Assembly: GCF_004340685.1 (NCBI RefSeq)
Contig: NZ_SLUN01000008.1
Coordinates: 1 to 64,000, forward strand
Reading direction: 5' to 3'
From: Hydrogenispora ethanolica
Lineage (GTDB): Bacteria; Bacillota; UBA4882; UBA8346
DNA length: 64,000 nucleotides
Shown here: positions 1-9,161 of the stretch, piece by piece
How the letters are laid out: every line of letters begins with the position of its first letter
How positions within the stretch are numbered: the stretch's first letter is position 1
The notes under the pieces: generated by a model
The model's input: the letters and a program-made list of their open reading frames with translations, nothing else
Told to the model about the DNA's origin: nothing
Databases searched by the model: none
Made by a program: the position numbers and the translations under genes

Positions 1-102
1 GTTAAATCAAGTATTTTTAAAATCCAATTTCAATATTTCAGACCCTACTATCGACAAACAGTTAATTCTATTCGATTCTTAACCGGACAGTAGTGGAACC
101 TT

Positions 103-948
103 TTGATAAAAAATACCCTTGACGCCGGATCTTTTTTGGAACCCAATATTGAAAGGCTTCTGGAACTAGATCCACAGCTCGTCATCTGCGCGGAGTTTGC
201 GCGGCGCAGAAACGAGAAGAAATTCAAAGACCTGGATGAGAGGCTTGCAAAAAACGGGATCAAAGTAATCTATCTGGATGTGCGTTCTTTCTCCGATCCC
301 CAAATATACATACAATCAGTCAAAATCCTCGGCGCGATATTCGGCGCCCCAAAGCGAGCCCAGCAATTGATCGATTTTCAAAAAAAGTCACTTGCCCTCA
401 TCGGGGAAAGGTTGAAGAATTTGCAGCCCGGGGACAAGGCGCGGGTTTATTTTGAAAGAGGGAGAAATTACAGGACTTTCAGCTCGAAATATCATGAAAA
501 CATGTGGATCGTTCGTGCCGGCGGTGTGAATGTCTTCGGCGGCGAAGACAAGCTAAATGCCTTTGACGTCAGTCCGGAGTCGATTATCGAGAAGAATCCC
601 CAGGTCATCATCAAGATGTGCAATGTGGCCGATTGCCCCATGGGTTACGGCGTAACCGACACCCTTCCCATGGAAAAACTGAGGAAAGAGTTAATCAGTC
701 GTCCCGGCTGGGAAAATATCGACGCGGTGAAACACAACCGGGTTTATCTGCTGAGCCTGGAAGCGCATCATCTCGATCAGAGCGCCGCCTTCAATAGTTT
801 CGCTAAAATCCTTTACCCTGAAAAGTTTAAGGATACAGACATGTTAAAGGATTGGTTTAAAAAATTTCTGGGGTTAAACCACAATGGTGTGATTATCTAT
901 CCCGATCCTGTCCCATCGAAATCAGGCAGTACTTTAAAGCAAAAATAG
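103..948 (+). CDS. 5'-truncated periplasmic binding protein of a metal-chelate ABC importer (FecB/BtuF fold)
   Basis: It would capture a siderophore, heme, cobalamin or similar chelate for the permease and ATPase that follow. The sequence begins inside the N-terminal lobe at a DAGSF..PNIE..LELDPQLVI stretch, which in this family lies well after the signal peptide. About 80-100 residues, including the export signal, are therefore missing. The only start is a TTG without a clear ribosome site, an in-frame TAG lies at 91-93, and the 100 bases upstream are AT-rich with no coding match in any frame. The rest of the domain looks intact, ending in a typical HHLDQ..FNSFAKILYPEKF region. It is probably a decayed gene or one cut by an insertion or rearrangement just upstream; assembly error is possible. 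Confidence 0.6.
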   Translation: MIKNTLDAGSFLEPNIERLLELDPQLVICAEFARRRNEKKFKDLDERLAKNGIKVIYLDVRSFSDPQIYIQSVKILGAIFGAPKRAQQLIDFQKKSLALIGERLKNLQPGDKARVYFERGRNYRTFSSKYHENMWIVRAGGVNVFGGEDKLNAFDVSPESIIEKNPQVIIKMCNVADCPMGYGVTDTLPMEKLRKELISRPGWENIDAVKHNRVYLLSLEAHHLDQSAAFNSFAKILYPEKFKDTDMLKDWFKKFLGLNHNGVIIYPDPVPSKSGSTLKQK

Positions 949-961
949 ACAGAGGAATGCA

Positions 962-2044
962 ATGGATCACGCTGAGAGGAAAGTAAAAGAACTAAAAAAT
1001 TTGTACAGCCGAACGGCCGCCGGTAAACTGCTGCTGATCGGCCTGGGGATCATCGCTGTCGGGATGTTGGCTGTTCTTGCCGCCTATCTGGGGGCGGCCA
1101 GTTTGGGCTGGAAGAGGGTCGTCAGCGCGATTGGGGCCGGACTCTTTCCCGGAGCGTTCAGCACCGACAAAATAGCCTATTCGATCATTTGGAGTGTCAG
1201 ATTTCCCCGTATTTTAGCCGGCATTATCGCCGGCGCGGGGCTTGCCGCGGCGGGCGCGGGGATGCAGGGGATTACGCGCAATCCCCTGGCGAGTCCGTTT
1301 ACCATCGGTATTTCGGCGGCCGCCGGTTTGGGCGCGACCATCGCGATCGTCCTCGGATACAGCCTCATGGGAGGATATGCCGGCGCGAACCTGATAGTTC
1401 TCAATTCCTTTGGGTTGTGTTTGCTAACCACCGTTCTGATTCTCGGCCTATCCGAATTGCGGGGAATGACGCAGGAAACGCCGATACTGGCGGGCATCGT
1501 TGTCACCTATCTGTTGAATGCGCTGGCCTCGCTCCTTAAATACATTGCCCTTGAGGAGCAAGTCTCCGCCGTGGTCAACTGGCTCTTCGGCAGCCTGGCC
1601 GGAGTGGCCTGGAAGGATATTTTGCCGATGGCGCTGATTACCGGTTTCGGAGTCCTACTGCTATTAAAGAATGCCTGGAATTTAAACTCCATTGGGAGCG
1701 GGGATGAGGCCGCGATGGCCATGGGCGTCAATGTCCGGCGGGTGCGAAAAGTGATCATGCTGCTGGTGTCGTTGGTTACGGCCGGAATTATCAGTTTTAC
1801 GGGGGTTATCGGATTTGTCTGTGTAATCGCTCCGCATATCGGCAGGATGATGGTCGGCAGCGACCACCGCTTTCTCCTTCCGTTTTCCTGTGTTATCGGA
1901 TCATTACTGCTTCTAAGCGCCGATACGGTTGGAAGAACGCTTCTCAGTCCGATCGAAATTCCGGTGGGGATTGTGGTCTCTCTTTTGGGAGCCCCCTTTT
2001 TCTTTTATCTATTTTTGACCCGAAGGAGGAGTTTCTGGTCGTGA
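962..2044 (+). CDS. FecCD/BtuC-family ABC transporter permease
   Basis: Integral membrane channel of a metal-chelate importer. The 360-residue length and the series of about ten hydrophobic segments fit the BtuC/FecCD family. Recognisable family stretches are MQGITRNPLASPFTIGIS, GFVCVIAPHIGRMMVGSDHR and the C-terminal EIPVGIVVSLLGAPFFFYL. It starts at an ATG after a GAGG ribosome site 14 bases behind the binding-protein gene. It overlaps the ATPase gene by four bases (GTGA), so the two are translationally coupled. The substrate cannot be read from sequence; iron-siderophore or corrinoid are the common choices. Confidence 0.92.
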   Translation: MDHAERKVKELKNLYSRTAAGKLLLIGLGIIAVGMLAVLAAYLGAASLGWKRVVSAIGAGLFPGAFSTDKIAYSIIWSVRFPRILAGIIAGAGLAAAGAGMQGITRNPLASPFTIGISAAAGLGATIAIVLGYSLMGGYAGANLIVLNSFGLCLLTTVLILGLSELRGMTQETPILAGIVVTYLLNALASLLKYIALEEQVSAVVNWLFGSLAGVAWKDILPMALITGFGVLLLLKNAWNLNSIGSGDEAAMAMGVNVRRVRKVIMLLVSLVTAGIISFTGVIGFVCVIAPHIGRMMVGSDHRFLLPFSCVIGSLLLLSADTVGRTLLSPIEIPVGIVVSLLGAPFFFYLFLTRRRSFWS

Positions 2045-2823
2045 GACTTGAGGTCAACGGGATTCATTTCAGCTATGGCCGCCGCAGGACTTTATCCGGC
2101 ATTTCATTCACCGCCGGAGAAGGAAAAGTGACTAGCATCATCGGGCCGAACGGTTCCGGCAAGACCACGCTCCTGAAATGTATCACGAAAATATTAAAAC
2201 CGTCTCAGGGAGTGATTCTTCTAGACGGACAAGACATTGCCGGAATGGAATATGCGGATCTAGCCCGGCGATTGAGCTATGTTCCGCAAGGAACTACCGT
2301 TCCGTTTCCGTTAACCGTTTTTGATGCGGTTCTGCTCGGCAGGAGGCCATATATTCGTTGGAACGTAAGTCAAAGCGACCAAGAGATTACCGCTCGAACC
2401 TTGGTTCTGCTTGGCCTGGAAGATTTGTCATTCCGCTACTTTAACGAACTCAGCAGCGGACAAAAGCAAAAGGTGATTCTGGCCCGCGCTTTGGTTCAAA
2501 AACCGGAGCTTCTCCTCCTGGATGAACCCACCAGCAATCTGGATATCAAGCATCAGCTTGAAGTGCTGGCTTTTCTATCTTCCTTGGCCAGAAAAGAAAA
2601 TATTGCAGTGGTCATGATCGTACACGATCTGAATCTCGCCTCCCGTTTTTCCGACCAGATTATCCTGATGGACGGAGGGAAAATTCATGCGTCCGGAAGC
2701 GCCGGAGAGGTGATAGTACCGTTCCATATCGAGAAAGTTTACGGCATCCAGGCGGTTTATCACGCTGATTCCGGCAAGCCTTATATGATTCCAGTGGATC
2801 TCCAATACCGAAAGGAGCAATAG
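2041..2823 (+). CDS. FecE/BtuD-family ABC transporter ATPase
   Basis: ATP-hydrolysing subunit that drives the neighbouring FecCD-type permease. Walker A is GPNGSGKTT near residue 35, the Q-loop SYVPQG near 85, the signature LSSGQKQKV near 140, Walker B LLLLDEP near 160 and the switch histidine is in VHDLNL. Its 260 residues are normal for the family. It starts at GTG overlapping the permease stop and is followed four bases later by the methyltransferase gene, so all are probably one transcript. Confidence 0.93.
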   Translation: MRLEVNGIHFSYGRRRTLSGISFTAGEGKVTSIIGPNGSGKTTLLKCITKILKPSQGVILLDGQDIAGMEYADLARRLSYVPQGTTVPFPLTVFDAVLLGRRPYIRWNVSQSDQEITARTLVLLGLEDLSFRYFNELSSGQKQKVILARALVQKPELLLLDEPTSNLDIKHQLEVLAFLSSLARKENIAVVMIVHDLNLASRFSDQIILMDGGKIHASGSAGEVIVPFHIEKVYGIQAVYHADSGKPYMIPVDLQYRKEQ

Positions 2824-2826
2824 AAG

Positions 2827-3651
2827 ATGGCAATTGAGAATTCGACGATCAAGGAAATGGTGAGGGCAAAATGGAATAAGCGGGCGCTGACTTATGATCG
2901 GTCACCGGGCCATGGGATTCAAAATTCAGCGGAACATCAGCGCTGGATCGAGCTGTTCCGGGAAGTGTTCGGCGAGAAGAAACTGAAAATTCTCGATGTG
3001 GGGACGGGCACGGGAGTGGTCGCTCTGCTCCTGGCGGAGCTGGGGCATCAGGTAACCGGCGTCGATATCGCTGAAGACATGTTACGTCAAGCCCGTGAGA
3101 AAGCGGCCCGAATGGGACTGGAGCCCGATTTCCGGGTGGGAGATGTGGAGACGCTGGATTTTGAGGAGGCATCTTTTGACGCCGTGGTCAACCGGCATGT
3201 GGTCTGGACATTGCCGCATCCTGAGGAAGCCATGGCCGATTGGAAGCGGTTGCTAAGGCCCGGAGGAGAGTTGGTGATTATGGACAGCAACAGCGGCAAA
3301 GGAATGAGCTTCGCGAAAAAAATCTGGCGGTTTTGCGGCAGAATTCTTATCCTGTTGACCGAAGGCTCCAACCCGTGGGCGAATTCAGCGGCCGACCGGG
3401 CGATGGAGAAGCATTTCCCGATGCGACAGCGAAAACGACCGGAAGCGGATCTTGAAATGCTGAAGAAACTCGGGTTTGAAGCGACTGTGATGACACTGAA
3501 CATCAAGCGGTGGCATACGTTGCTGGACTATCTCAAATATGGTTTTATGGACAAAGAGCGGTTTTTGATCCGGGCCCGGCTTCCGGAGACTGGGGAAAAA
3601 CGGATTCATGATTGCCTTGAATCATCCGGATCATTCTTTTGGGGTTATTAA
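2827..3651 (+). CDS. class I SAM-dependent methyltransferase in the metal-chelate transporter operon
   Basis: A 274-residue methyltransferase of the UbiE/Methyltransf_11 type. Motif I is LDVGTGTGVVALLLAELG near residue 55, followed by the acidic ribose-binding end of strand 2 (VTGVDIAEDML) and motif FDAVVNRHVVWTLPHPEEA. It follows the ATPase gene by three bases, with an AGGAGCAATAGAAG ribosome region. Genes of this kind recur beside FecBCD-type importers in anaerobic Firmicutes, so it may modify the imported chelate or a metallophore. The substrate is unknown, and that link is inference from position only. Confidence 0.85.
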   Translation: MAIENSTIKEMVRAKWNKRALTYDRSPGHGIQNSAEHQRWIELFREVFGEKKLKILDVGTGTGVVALLLAELGHQVTGVDIAEDMLRQAREKAARMGLEPDFRVGDVETLDFEEASFDAVVNRHVVWTLPHPEEAMADWKRLLRPGGELVIMDSNSGKGMSFAKKIWRFCGRILILLTEGSNPWANSAADRAMEKHFPMRQRKRPEADLEMLKKLGFEATVMTLNIKRWHTLLDYLKYGFMDKERFLIRARLPETGEKRIHDCLESSGSFFWGY

Positions 3652-3862
3652 AGCGTGGTTCGATTACTTCCCGCGAGAAACCCAAACCCTGTGCCAATTA
3701 ATCCGGCTTACGATCGTTTCTTCCAGGTTTTTCGCTGCCGGCGGACGCGCTTTCGGGTAAGTATCAAATTCTTTGCCCTCAGTCTGGGCTTTGGGCGATC
3801 GGTCGTGCCAGAATGCGGTAAAATAGCGTCTCCCAGGGGACCCAGGTTTTTGATTTCGATAT

Positions 3863-3890
3863 GCCCGCCAATTGAAGCGACGGGCTTTTT
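3863..3890 (+). terminator. weak rho-independent terminator after the chelate transporter operon
   Basis: A short stem (GCCCG paired with CGGGC, 13-base loop) is followed directly by TTTTT. It is the only terminator-like structure in the 350 bases between the methyltransferase and the Spo0E-like gene; nothing else recognisable is seen there. Confidence 0.45.
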
Positions 3891-3998
3891 GAATTACCGC
3901 TCCCGGCTTTAGCGATCGTACCAGCCCCGATGTGGAAGGAACATCTTGACGGAATCATAAAAACTTGAAAGGTTTTTTGAACCGACTCGGTAAAAAAA

Positions 3999-4172
3999 TC
4001 AGTCAGTCTTCCGGTGATATTCATTGATTAAGTCATCCAACTCAATACTAGCGTTGATAACTTCGGTATCGGTATGGCCTTTTTCATCCCATAATTGCTG
4101 CATTCGGTCGCGGGCAATCTTGATTTGTTCCCGAAGAGTTTTTAAAGAACCGGGCTCTTTACCGATTGACAT
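3999..4172 (-). CDS. Spo0E-like aspartyl-phosphate phosphatase
   Basis: Small protein of 57 residues. It is all helical and carries the Spo0E signature, with LREQI..ARDRMQQLW in helix 1 and the S-x-E-L-D-x-L-I-x-x-Y motif (ASIELDDLINEYHRK) in helix 2. Members dephosphorylate the sporulation regulator Spo0A~P and so delay sporulation. An ATG at 4172 is preferred because a GAGGT lies about 12 bases upstream; a TTG 18 bases earlier is possible. The gene reads away from a 394-bp inverted-repeat element that lies about 35 bases upstream of it and may affect its promoter. It is not linked to a Rap or kinase gene. Confidence 0.85.
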   Translation of the reverse strand: MSIGKEPGSLKTLREQIKIARDRMQQLWDEKGHTDTEVINASIELDDLINEYHRKTD

Positions 4173-4208
4173 CCGACTTTGATACCTCAATTCAATCAGT
4201 AATTGGAA

Positions 4209-4602
4209 AACTCAACTTTCGCAGCCTAAATCGGGCAGATAAAGCCTGAAATAATGGGGAAAACCCGCAAACCAATCGGGTAGATGACAATCCATGAATT
4301 TAGTTACTGACTTTAATGCAGACCTTTTGGGGCGGAGATTTGGAACTCACCCTTGCCCTCTCTTTTTAAGAAAGAGAGGGTAACCCCAATCCTCCGCACC
4401 CAAAACTCATTGGCTTGACTTGAACCGCCTTTCTTCCCTTTCCGCAAAAGAGGGAAGCGAGATGGGTGAGTTCATTCCTTTCCCAGCGAGTTGCTTCCTC
4501 GCTGTTGCGACTTGGACTAAGGAGTCAACTCCGATTGCTGTTTGGTAAAAATCCTTAATTATTTAGCTTTTCACGTTATTCTGGCACTGCGAAAGTTGAG
4601 TT
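4209..4602. mobile_element. MITE-like non-coding element with 16-bp perfect terminal inverted repeats
   Basis: The left end reads AACTCAACTTTCGCAG (4209-4224) and the right end is its exact reverse complement (4587-4602). The 360 bases between hold no credible gene. They contain an internal palindrome around CCCTCTCTTT..AAAGAGAGGG (4357-4381) and a CTCACCC/GGGTGAG pair. A TTGGA occurs at 4203-4207 and again at 4601-4605, which could be a target duplication overlapping the ends. This size, non-coding content and terminal symmetry fit a miniature inverted-repeat element; no parent transposase is in the window. Confidence 0.55.
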
Positions 4603-4768
4603 GGATAATAACTTTTATTTTCTTTATAGAGGTTTGATTGGGTTTTCGGTTATCAACATTTATCCATATTGTACCATATTATTCACAATTAATGCAATAT
4701 TATTTCATTTTTAATGAAGTGCATTTGCATTCGCCCGCCTCTATAATGAACGCAGGAGGTGGACGGCA

Positions 4769-5032
4769 TTGCGCAGACCCAAAAAATTCACCGAACAATA
4801 CCGAGAAATCGGAAGAAAAATAGCTTTTTACCGTAACCTTCGCGGATTATCGCAGGAGGCTCTCGCTGAAAAAATCGAAGTCAGCGTGAGTCATATTAGT
4901 AAAATTGAAGCTCCCCAGGCGAATACTTCGTTGTCGCTGGATATGTTGTACCTGATTGCCGAAGGATTAGATATCGACATCGCAGCATTCTTTAATCCGA
5001 TTGAAATAAGCAGTCCTTACATGAAGAAGTGA
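4769..5032 (+). CDS. Xre-family helix-turn-helix transcriptional regulator
   Basis: An 87-residue, single-domain DNA-binding protein. A Cro/C1-type HTH runs from about residue 12 to 68, with the recognition region LSQEALAEKIEVSVSHISKIE and the following helix SLSLDMLYLIAEGLDID. There is no sensor or multimerisation domain beyond a short tail. The start is TTG at 4769, chosen because AGGAGG sits nine bases upstream. A TATAAT lies about 25 bases upstream. The target is unknown; the two-gene neighbourhood to the right is the obvious candidate. Confidence 0.85.
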   Translation: MRRPKKFTEQYREIGRKIAFYRNLRGLSQEALAEKIEVSVSHISKIEAPQANTSLSLDMLYLIAEGLDIDIAAFFNPIEISSPYMKK

Positions 5033-5105
5033 ACCATTCGCGAAATGCTATTTTGGGTTTTTACGCTTTGAATATTATGATTTGTTGTTTTTAATCAAAA
5101 TAATA

Positions 5106-5135
5106 TTGACTTTATTTAACGAAATGTGATATCAT
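5106..5135 (+). promoter_or_regulatory. sigma-A-type promoter for the small helical protein gene
   Basis: TTGACT (5106-5111) and TATCAT (5130-5135) are separated by 18 bases in an AT-rich stretch. The start codon of the next gene lies about 65 bases downstream. Confidence 0.55.
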
Positions 5136-5202
5136 ATTATTGTCGAGACTGAACCCGGGCAGTCGTTTTTATTTACCTAACATGTTGATTGGAGGGAATG
5201 AC

Positions 5203-5520
5203 ATGGTATTGGACCGATCATTGGCGGCCAAATTGGGGCGGGCCGAGGAGATGCTTACGGGGTTGGCGAAACACGTCGACAGGATGCAGCGGCGCGGGAT
5301 CGACGCTGATTTCATCGCTCGGATGAACGCCTGTCACCGGCAGGTAACGGAAGCCCATAACCGCCGGCTGGGTTTCAAAGCGCGGATGATGGAGCAGACC
5401 GTCGTCCGCCAAAATGCCCTGGCGAAGCTGGAAGCCATGGCCGCGGAGGCCCGCAACCAGATTAAGGTCGAGCTGCCGCGTGAAACCTGGCGCGAGTTCG
5501 GAATCACGGACCAGCGCTGA
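5203..5520 (+). CDS. hypothetical 105-residue helical protein
   Basis: I do not recognise the family. The protein is predicted to be almost entirely helical, rich in Ala, Arg, Glu and Met, with no signal peptide or membrane segment. It ends in a distinct KVELPRETWREFGI segment. ATG at 5203 was chosen because GGAGGG lies six bases upstream; an upstream in-frame extension lacks a ribosome site. It has its own promoter-like sequence and stands alone between the Xre gene and the two-component system. A coiled-coil or phage-type structural or adaptor role is possible but unproven. Confidence 0.7.
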   Translation: MVLDRSLAAKLGRAEEMLTGLAKHVDRMQRRGIDADFIARMNACHRQVTEAHNRRLGFKARMMEQTVVRQNALAKLEAMAAEARNQIKVELPRETWREFGITDQR

Positions 5521-5667
5521 GAGGATCCCATTGATAACGAAGAAGTTGGGGAGAAAAGGCAAATTCCTTTATATTGATTCCTTGGCAAAAAGCAGGGAAA
5601 CCGGGTTCAAAAGCGAAATATCAAATTTTAGTAACCGGATCGTTAATTTCTCGTTTAGGACAGCGAC

Positions 5668-7506
5668 ATGAAAGCAGTGTTAAAAGCGTTTGAGGATCCT
5701 TTGGAGCGGTGGCGGGAATGGCTGAAAGGCCGTCCGTGGAACACGGTTCAAACTACGTTGATCTTCTATTTCGGGCTGCTGATCGTGGCGCCGCTCCTGG
5801 TGCTCGGCATTATTACCTATACGGTCTCCTCCAGGACGATTACCGGACGGGTGCAGACCTATGTCGAGCAGATCATTATCAAGGTGAAGGAGAATATCGA
5901 GTATTATTTCCGGGACCTGCAAAGCCTCTCCTATGTTATCTCGGTCAACCAGGATATCCTGGCGGTATTGGGGGACGAGACGGGGCTGGATCGCTGGAAG
6001 GAGATCGCCTACCAGAACAAACTCAAGACCTTTCTGGCCGGTCTGACCAGCACCCGCTCCGAAGTGACCGGGATTTACCTGCTCTCCCGGAACCAGCGCA
6101 AGATCTATTCGAGCGGGCCGCCGGTATTGCTCAGCCATTTGAAACGGCAGGGGTGGTTCAACCGGATCATCCGTTCCGAAGTGGGAGTGGTGATCAGCGG
6201 CGCCCACTCCGACGATTATGTCGGCCAGATGCTGACTCCCGCCAATAAGGTGGTCACCTATGCGCAACGAATCGTGGATCTGGACGGTCAAAAGGATCTG
6301 GGCTGGATTCTGATCGACCTGGATTATGCCTTCGTCACCAAGATGCTGGAGAATATCCAACTGTGGGATCAGGGGCGGATCGCCATTCTGGACTCCGGCC
6401 GGCGGGTGATTTACGGTGAAGCGCAGGACGCCCGGCGTTACCTGGACAAAAGCTTCGACTACCTGACCTTGCGCGACTGGGGCAGCTATCTGCAGAAGAT
6501 CGGCAACCGCACCGAGCTTCTGGTCTTTCAGACCGCGGCGCCTTGCGGCTGGAAGGTTCTTTTCATGGTGCCGTACCACATTTTGCAGCGGGAGAACCTT
6601 TTCATCCGCAATCTGACCCTGGGGATGGCGCTCTGCCTGTTGCTGGTCTCCATCTATTTCGCGGTGCTTTTCTCCAGAAAGATCTCGGGCCCGATCAAGC
6701 TGCTGTGCTCGTCGATGCGGGAAGTCGAAAACAACAACCTGGATGTCTCGCTCAAGCTTCAGAGCATGAATGAGTTTAACGAGTTGGCCGCCAGCCACAA
6801 CCATATGGTCAAAGAGATCAAGACGTTGATGTCCGGGATCTACGAAGCCCAAAAAAAGAAACGCCAGGCCGAGCTGAATGTGTTGCAGGCGCAAATCAAT
6901 CCGCATTTTCTCTACAACACCCTGGATTCCCTGCGCTGGCTGGCGAAGATCCGGCAGGTGGAGGAGATCAGCGACATCATTTCGGCCCTGGAGAATCTGC
7001 TTCGGGCCAGCATCGGCAAGAACGACGACCTGATCCCCATCGATCAGGAGGTGGAGAATGTCCGCAATTTCCTGGCCATTTTGCTCTTCCGCTACGGCAA
7101 CAGCTTCACCGTCGAGTATGCCATTGACCCCAAAGTTGCGGAGTTTTTGGCGCCGCGCTTCATCTTGCAGCCGATTGTGGAGAATGCGGTCTATCACGGG
7201 CTGGACGGAGTCTTGGACGGCCGCTTGCGGATCGGCATCGCCATCGAGGCCGGCGTGGTACGTTTCGAGGTCATCGACAACGGACCCGGGATCGAGCCCG
7301 AGCGGGCGCGGCTGGTGATGGAGGGAAAAGTCGGAAGCGACCATCGTTTCAGCGGCCTGGGAATCAAAAATGTGGATGAGCGGATCAAACTGAACTTCGG
7401 GCCGGATTACGGCTTGCAGATCGAGAATATCAAGCCCTCCGGGACCCGGGTCACCATCCGCATCCCCTGTACCCGAAGACTGGGAAAGAGGAAACCGCTC
7501 CAATGA
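5668..7506 (+). CDS. YesM-type sensor histidine kinase
   Basis: Membrane sensor kinase of 612 residues that would phosphorylate the response regulator encoded next, in response to an extracellular carbohydrate. It has a transmembrane helix near residues 27-50, a roughly 250-residue extracellular sensor region, a second helix near 310-333 leading into a HAMP linker, and a His_kinase domain with the phospho-acceptor His413 in QINPHFLYNTLDSL. The ATPase domain has the N-box VENAVYHG and the glycine motifs DNGPGI and GLGIKNVDERI. It overlaps the regulator gene by four bases (ATGA). Confidence 0.94.
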   Translation: MKAVLKAFEDPLERWREWLKGRPWNTVQTTLIFYFGLLIVAPLLVLGIITYTVSSRTITGRVQTYVEQIIIKVKENIEYYFRDLQSLSYVISVNQDILAVLGDETGLDRWKEIAYQNKLKTFLAGLTSTRSEVTGIYLLSRNQRKIYSSGPPVLLSHLKRQGWFNRIIRSEVGVVISGAHSDDYVGQMLTPANKVVTYAQRIVDLDGQKDLGWILIDLDYAFVTKMLENIQLWDQGRIAILDSGRRVIYGEAQDARRYLDKSFDYLTLRDWGSYLQKIGNRTELLVFQTAAPCGWKVLFMVPYHILQRENLFIRNLTLGMALCLLLVSIYFAVLFSRKISGPIKLLCSSMREVENNNLDVSLKLQSMNEFNELAASHNHMVKEIKTLMSGIYEAQKKKRQAELNVLQAQINPHFLYNTLDSLRWLAKIRQVEEISDIISALENLLRASIGKNDDLIPIDQEVENVRNFLAILLFRYGNSFTVEYAIDPKVAEFLAPRFILQPIVENAVYHGLDGVLDGRLRIGIAIEAGVVRFEVIDNGPGIEPERARLVMEGKVGSDHRFSGLGIKNVDERIKLNFGPDYGLQIENIKPSGTRVTIRIPCTRRLGKRKPLQ

Positions 7507-9095
7507 TTAAGGTGATGATCGTCGATGATGAGATCTTGGTCCGGCTCGGCTTGCGGTCCACCATCGCCTGGGCGGAGCACGGCTTCGCGGTCGCCGGCGA
7601 CGCCTCGAGCGGGCAGCAAGCCATCGATAAGTTCGCCGCGGCCGACCCCGATATCCTGATCACGGATATCCGGATGCCGGGGATGGACGGGATCGAGCTG
7701 ATCCGGGCCTTGAAATCCCGTAAACCGGGGTTAAAGACTGTCATTCTGACCAATTACGACAATTTCGAATACGCCAAAGAGGCGCTGAAACTGGGGGCGG
7801 ACGAGTATTTACTCAAAACCGCCCTGGACAATCAGACCTTGCTGCCGGTGTTACAAAAATTGCGGGAAGCGATCGAACGGGAGCAGGAACAAAACTTGAA
7901 GATCGAGGAGCTGCAGCAGCAAGCGCGGACCGGACTCTTTTACCTGAAAAAGTTCTTGGCGGAACGGCTGATCACCGGGCGGATCGCGGCGGCGGAATGG
8001 AGCGGTTTTCTGAAAGATCTCAATCTGCAATGGGAAGGCAACCTGTTTCAAGCGGTCTTGCTCAAAGGCAAGCCGGGCCGCGCCGCTCTCCGGCCGCTGG
8101 CCGACCAGATGAATGGCTTAATCGGCGATATCGTCGAGCGGATCAATGCCGGACTGGTTTGGGAAGCGCCAGCCAGCCTGGAATGGGGCATTATTTATAG
8201 TTTCCGGCCGGATGAAGCGGCCGGTTACAGCAAGCAGATTATCCCCTTCAATATCCGTCAGATCCAGACTTGTCTGCGCCAGTATTTTCAACTGGCGACG
8301 CTGGCCATCAGCGGGCCGGTGCTGGATGGCTACGGCCAGATCGGCGACGCCTGGAAGCTTCTGCATCAACAGGCCGATTACCGTTACTTCTTCCCGGAGC
8401 GGGACTTCTTCCATCATACCGACTTGCCCTCCGACGAACCGGCGTATTGCCATACCAGCCAACTGGAGAAAGCCTTCATTCTGGCCATCCGCCATGGCGA
8501 AACGGAAGGAATCCGGGAAGCATTGTCTGTTTTGTTCACTCAGGTTGAGGAGCAGGCTTCGGCCTTGATGCTGCGGCGAGTCGCACAGGAGCTGTATGGA
8601 GAACTCTCCAAGCTGGCTTGGGAAAATGGCATCGCGCTCACCGCGCTCTTTGATCCGGGGGAAGAGGAGCATTGTTTTTTGGAGCGTTGCAACCGGATCG
8701 CGGAGATTCGCGACTGGTTCCTGGCTAAAGCCGGAGTTTTAAGCCGGCGGCTCCAGGAGATCCGGCTCGGTACGTATTCCCCTGCCATCAAGCAGGCGGT
8801 TTCTTTTATTGAAGGCAACTACGCCCAGGATATCGATCTATTATCATTGGCCCGGCGGGTGGGCCTCAGCAAGAACCATCTCTGCACCTTGTTCCGGGAG
8901 GAAACGGGTCAGAACTTCATTGAGTACCTGCACCGGGTGCGCATCGCACACGCCTGCCGGCTGCTGGAGACGACCGACAGCCTGATCTCCGAGATCGGCC
9001 TCAAGGTCGGCTTCGGCGATCCCAAATACTTTGCCAAGGTGTTTCAGAAACTGCAGAACTGTCCGCCTTCCGAATACCGCGCGCGCTATCAATAG
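7503..9095 (+). CDS. YesN-type response regulator with AraC DNA-binding domain
   Basis: Transcription factor of 530 residues. It has an N-terminal receiver domain with the acidic pair at residues 8-9 and phospho-acceptor Asp55 in ITDIRMPG. A middle region of about 280 residues has no obvious domain. The C-terminal pair of AraC helix-turn-helices runs from FIEGNYAQDIDLLSLARRVG to VGFGDPKYFAKVFQK. It is translationally coupled to the kinase. Proteins of this type activate nearby sugar ABC transporter and glycosidase genes, here most likely the alpha-galactoside operon starting at 10896. Confidence 0.94.
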   Translation: MIKVMIVDDEILVRLGLRSTIAWAEHGFAVAGDASSGQQAIDKFAAADPDILITDIRMPGMDGIELIRALKSRKPGLKTVILTNYDNFEYAKEALKLGADEYLLKTALDNQTLLPVLQKLREAIEREQEQNLKIEELQQQARTGLFYLKKFLAERLITGRIAAAEWSGFLKDLNLQWEGNLFQAVLLKGKPGRAALRPLADQMNGLIGDIVERINAGLVWEAPASLEWGIIYSFRPDEAAGYSKQIIPFNIRQIQTCLRQYFQLATLAISGPVLDGYGQIGDAWKLLHQQADYRYFFPERDFFHHTDLPSDEPAYCHTSQLEKAFILAIRHGETEGIREALSVLFTQVEEQASALMLRRVAQELYGELSKLAWENGIALTALFDPGEEEHCFLERCNRIAEIRDWFLAKAGVLSRRLQEIRLGTYSPAIKQAVSFIEGNYAQDIDLLSLARRVGLSKNHLCTLFREETGQNFIEYLHRVRIAHACRLLETTDSLISEIGLKVGFGDPKYFAKVFQKLQNCPPSEYRARYQ

Positions 9096-9161
9096 GGAGG
9101 CTGGGCGCGCGAGACCCGGTGCCGGCGAACGGATAGCGATATTCCTTGAGATGGAGGAACC

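Noticed and set aside
3655-3912. Small frame directly after the methyltransferase gene
   Set aside because: No ribosome site, no family resemblance, and it overlaps the terminator-like hairpin.
4638-4823. Plus-strand frame overlapping the start of the Xre regulator
   Set aside because: It lacks a ribosome site and runs through the promoter; the TTG-started regulator frame has a clear family match and a strong site.
5680-7503. A 607-codon minus-strand frame opposite the YesM-type kinase
   Set aside because: Shadow of the kinase gene; low-complexity composition and no motif.
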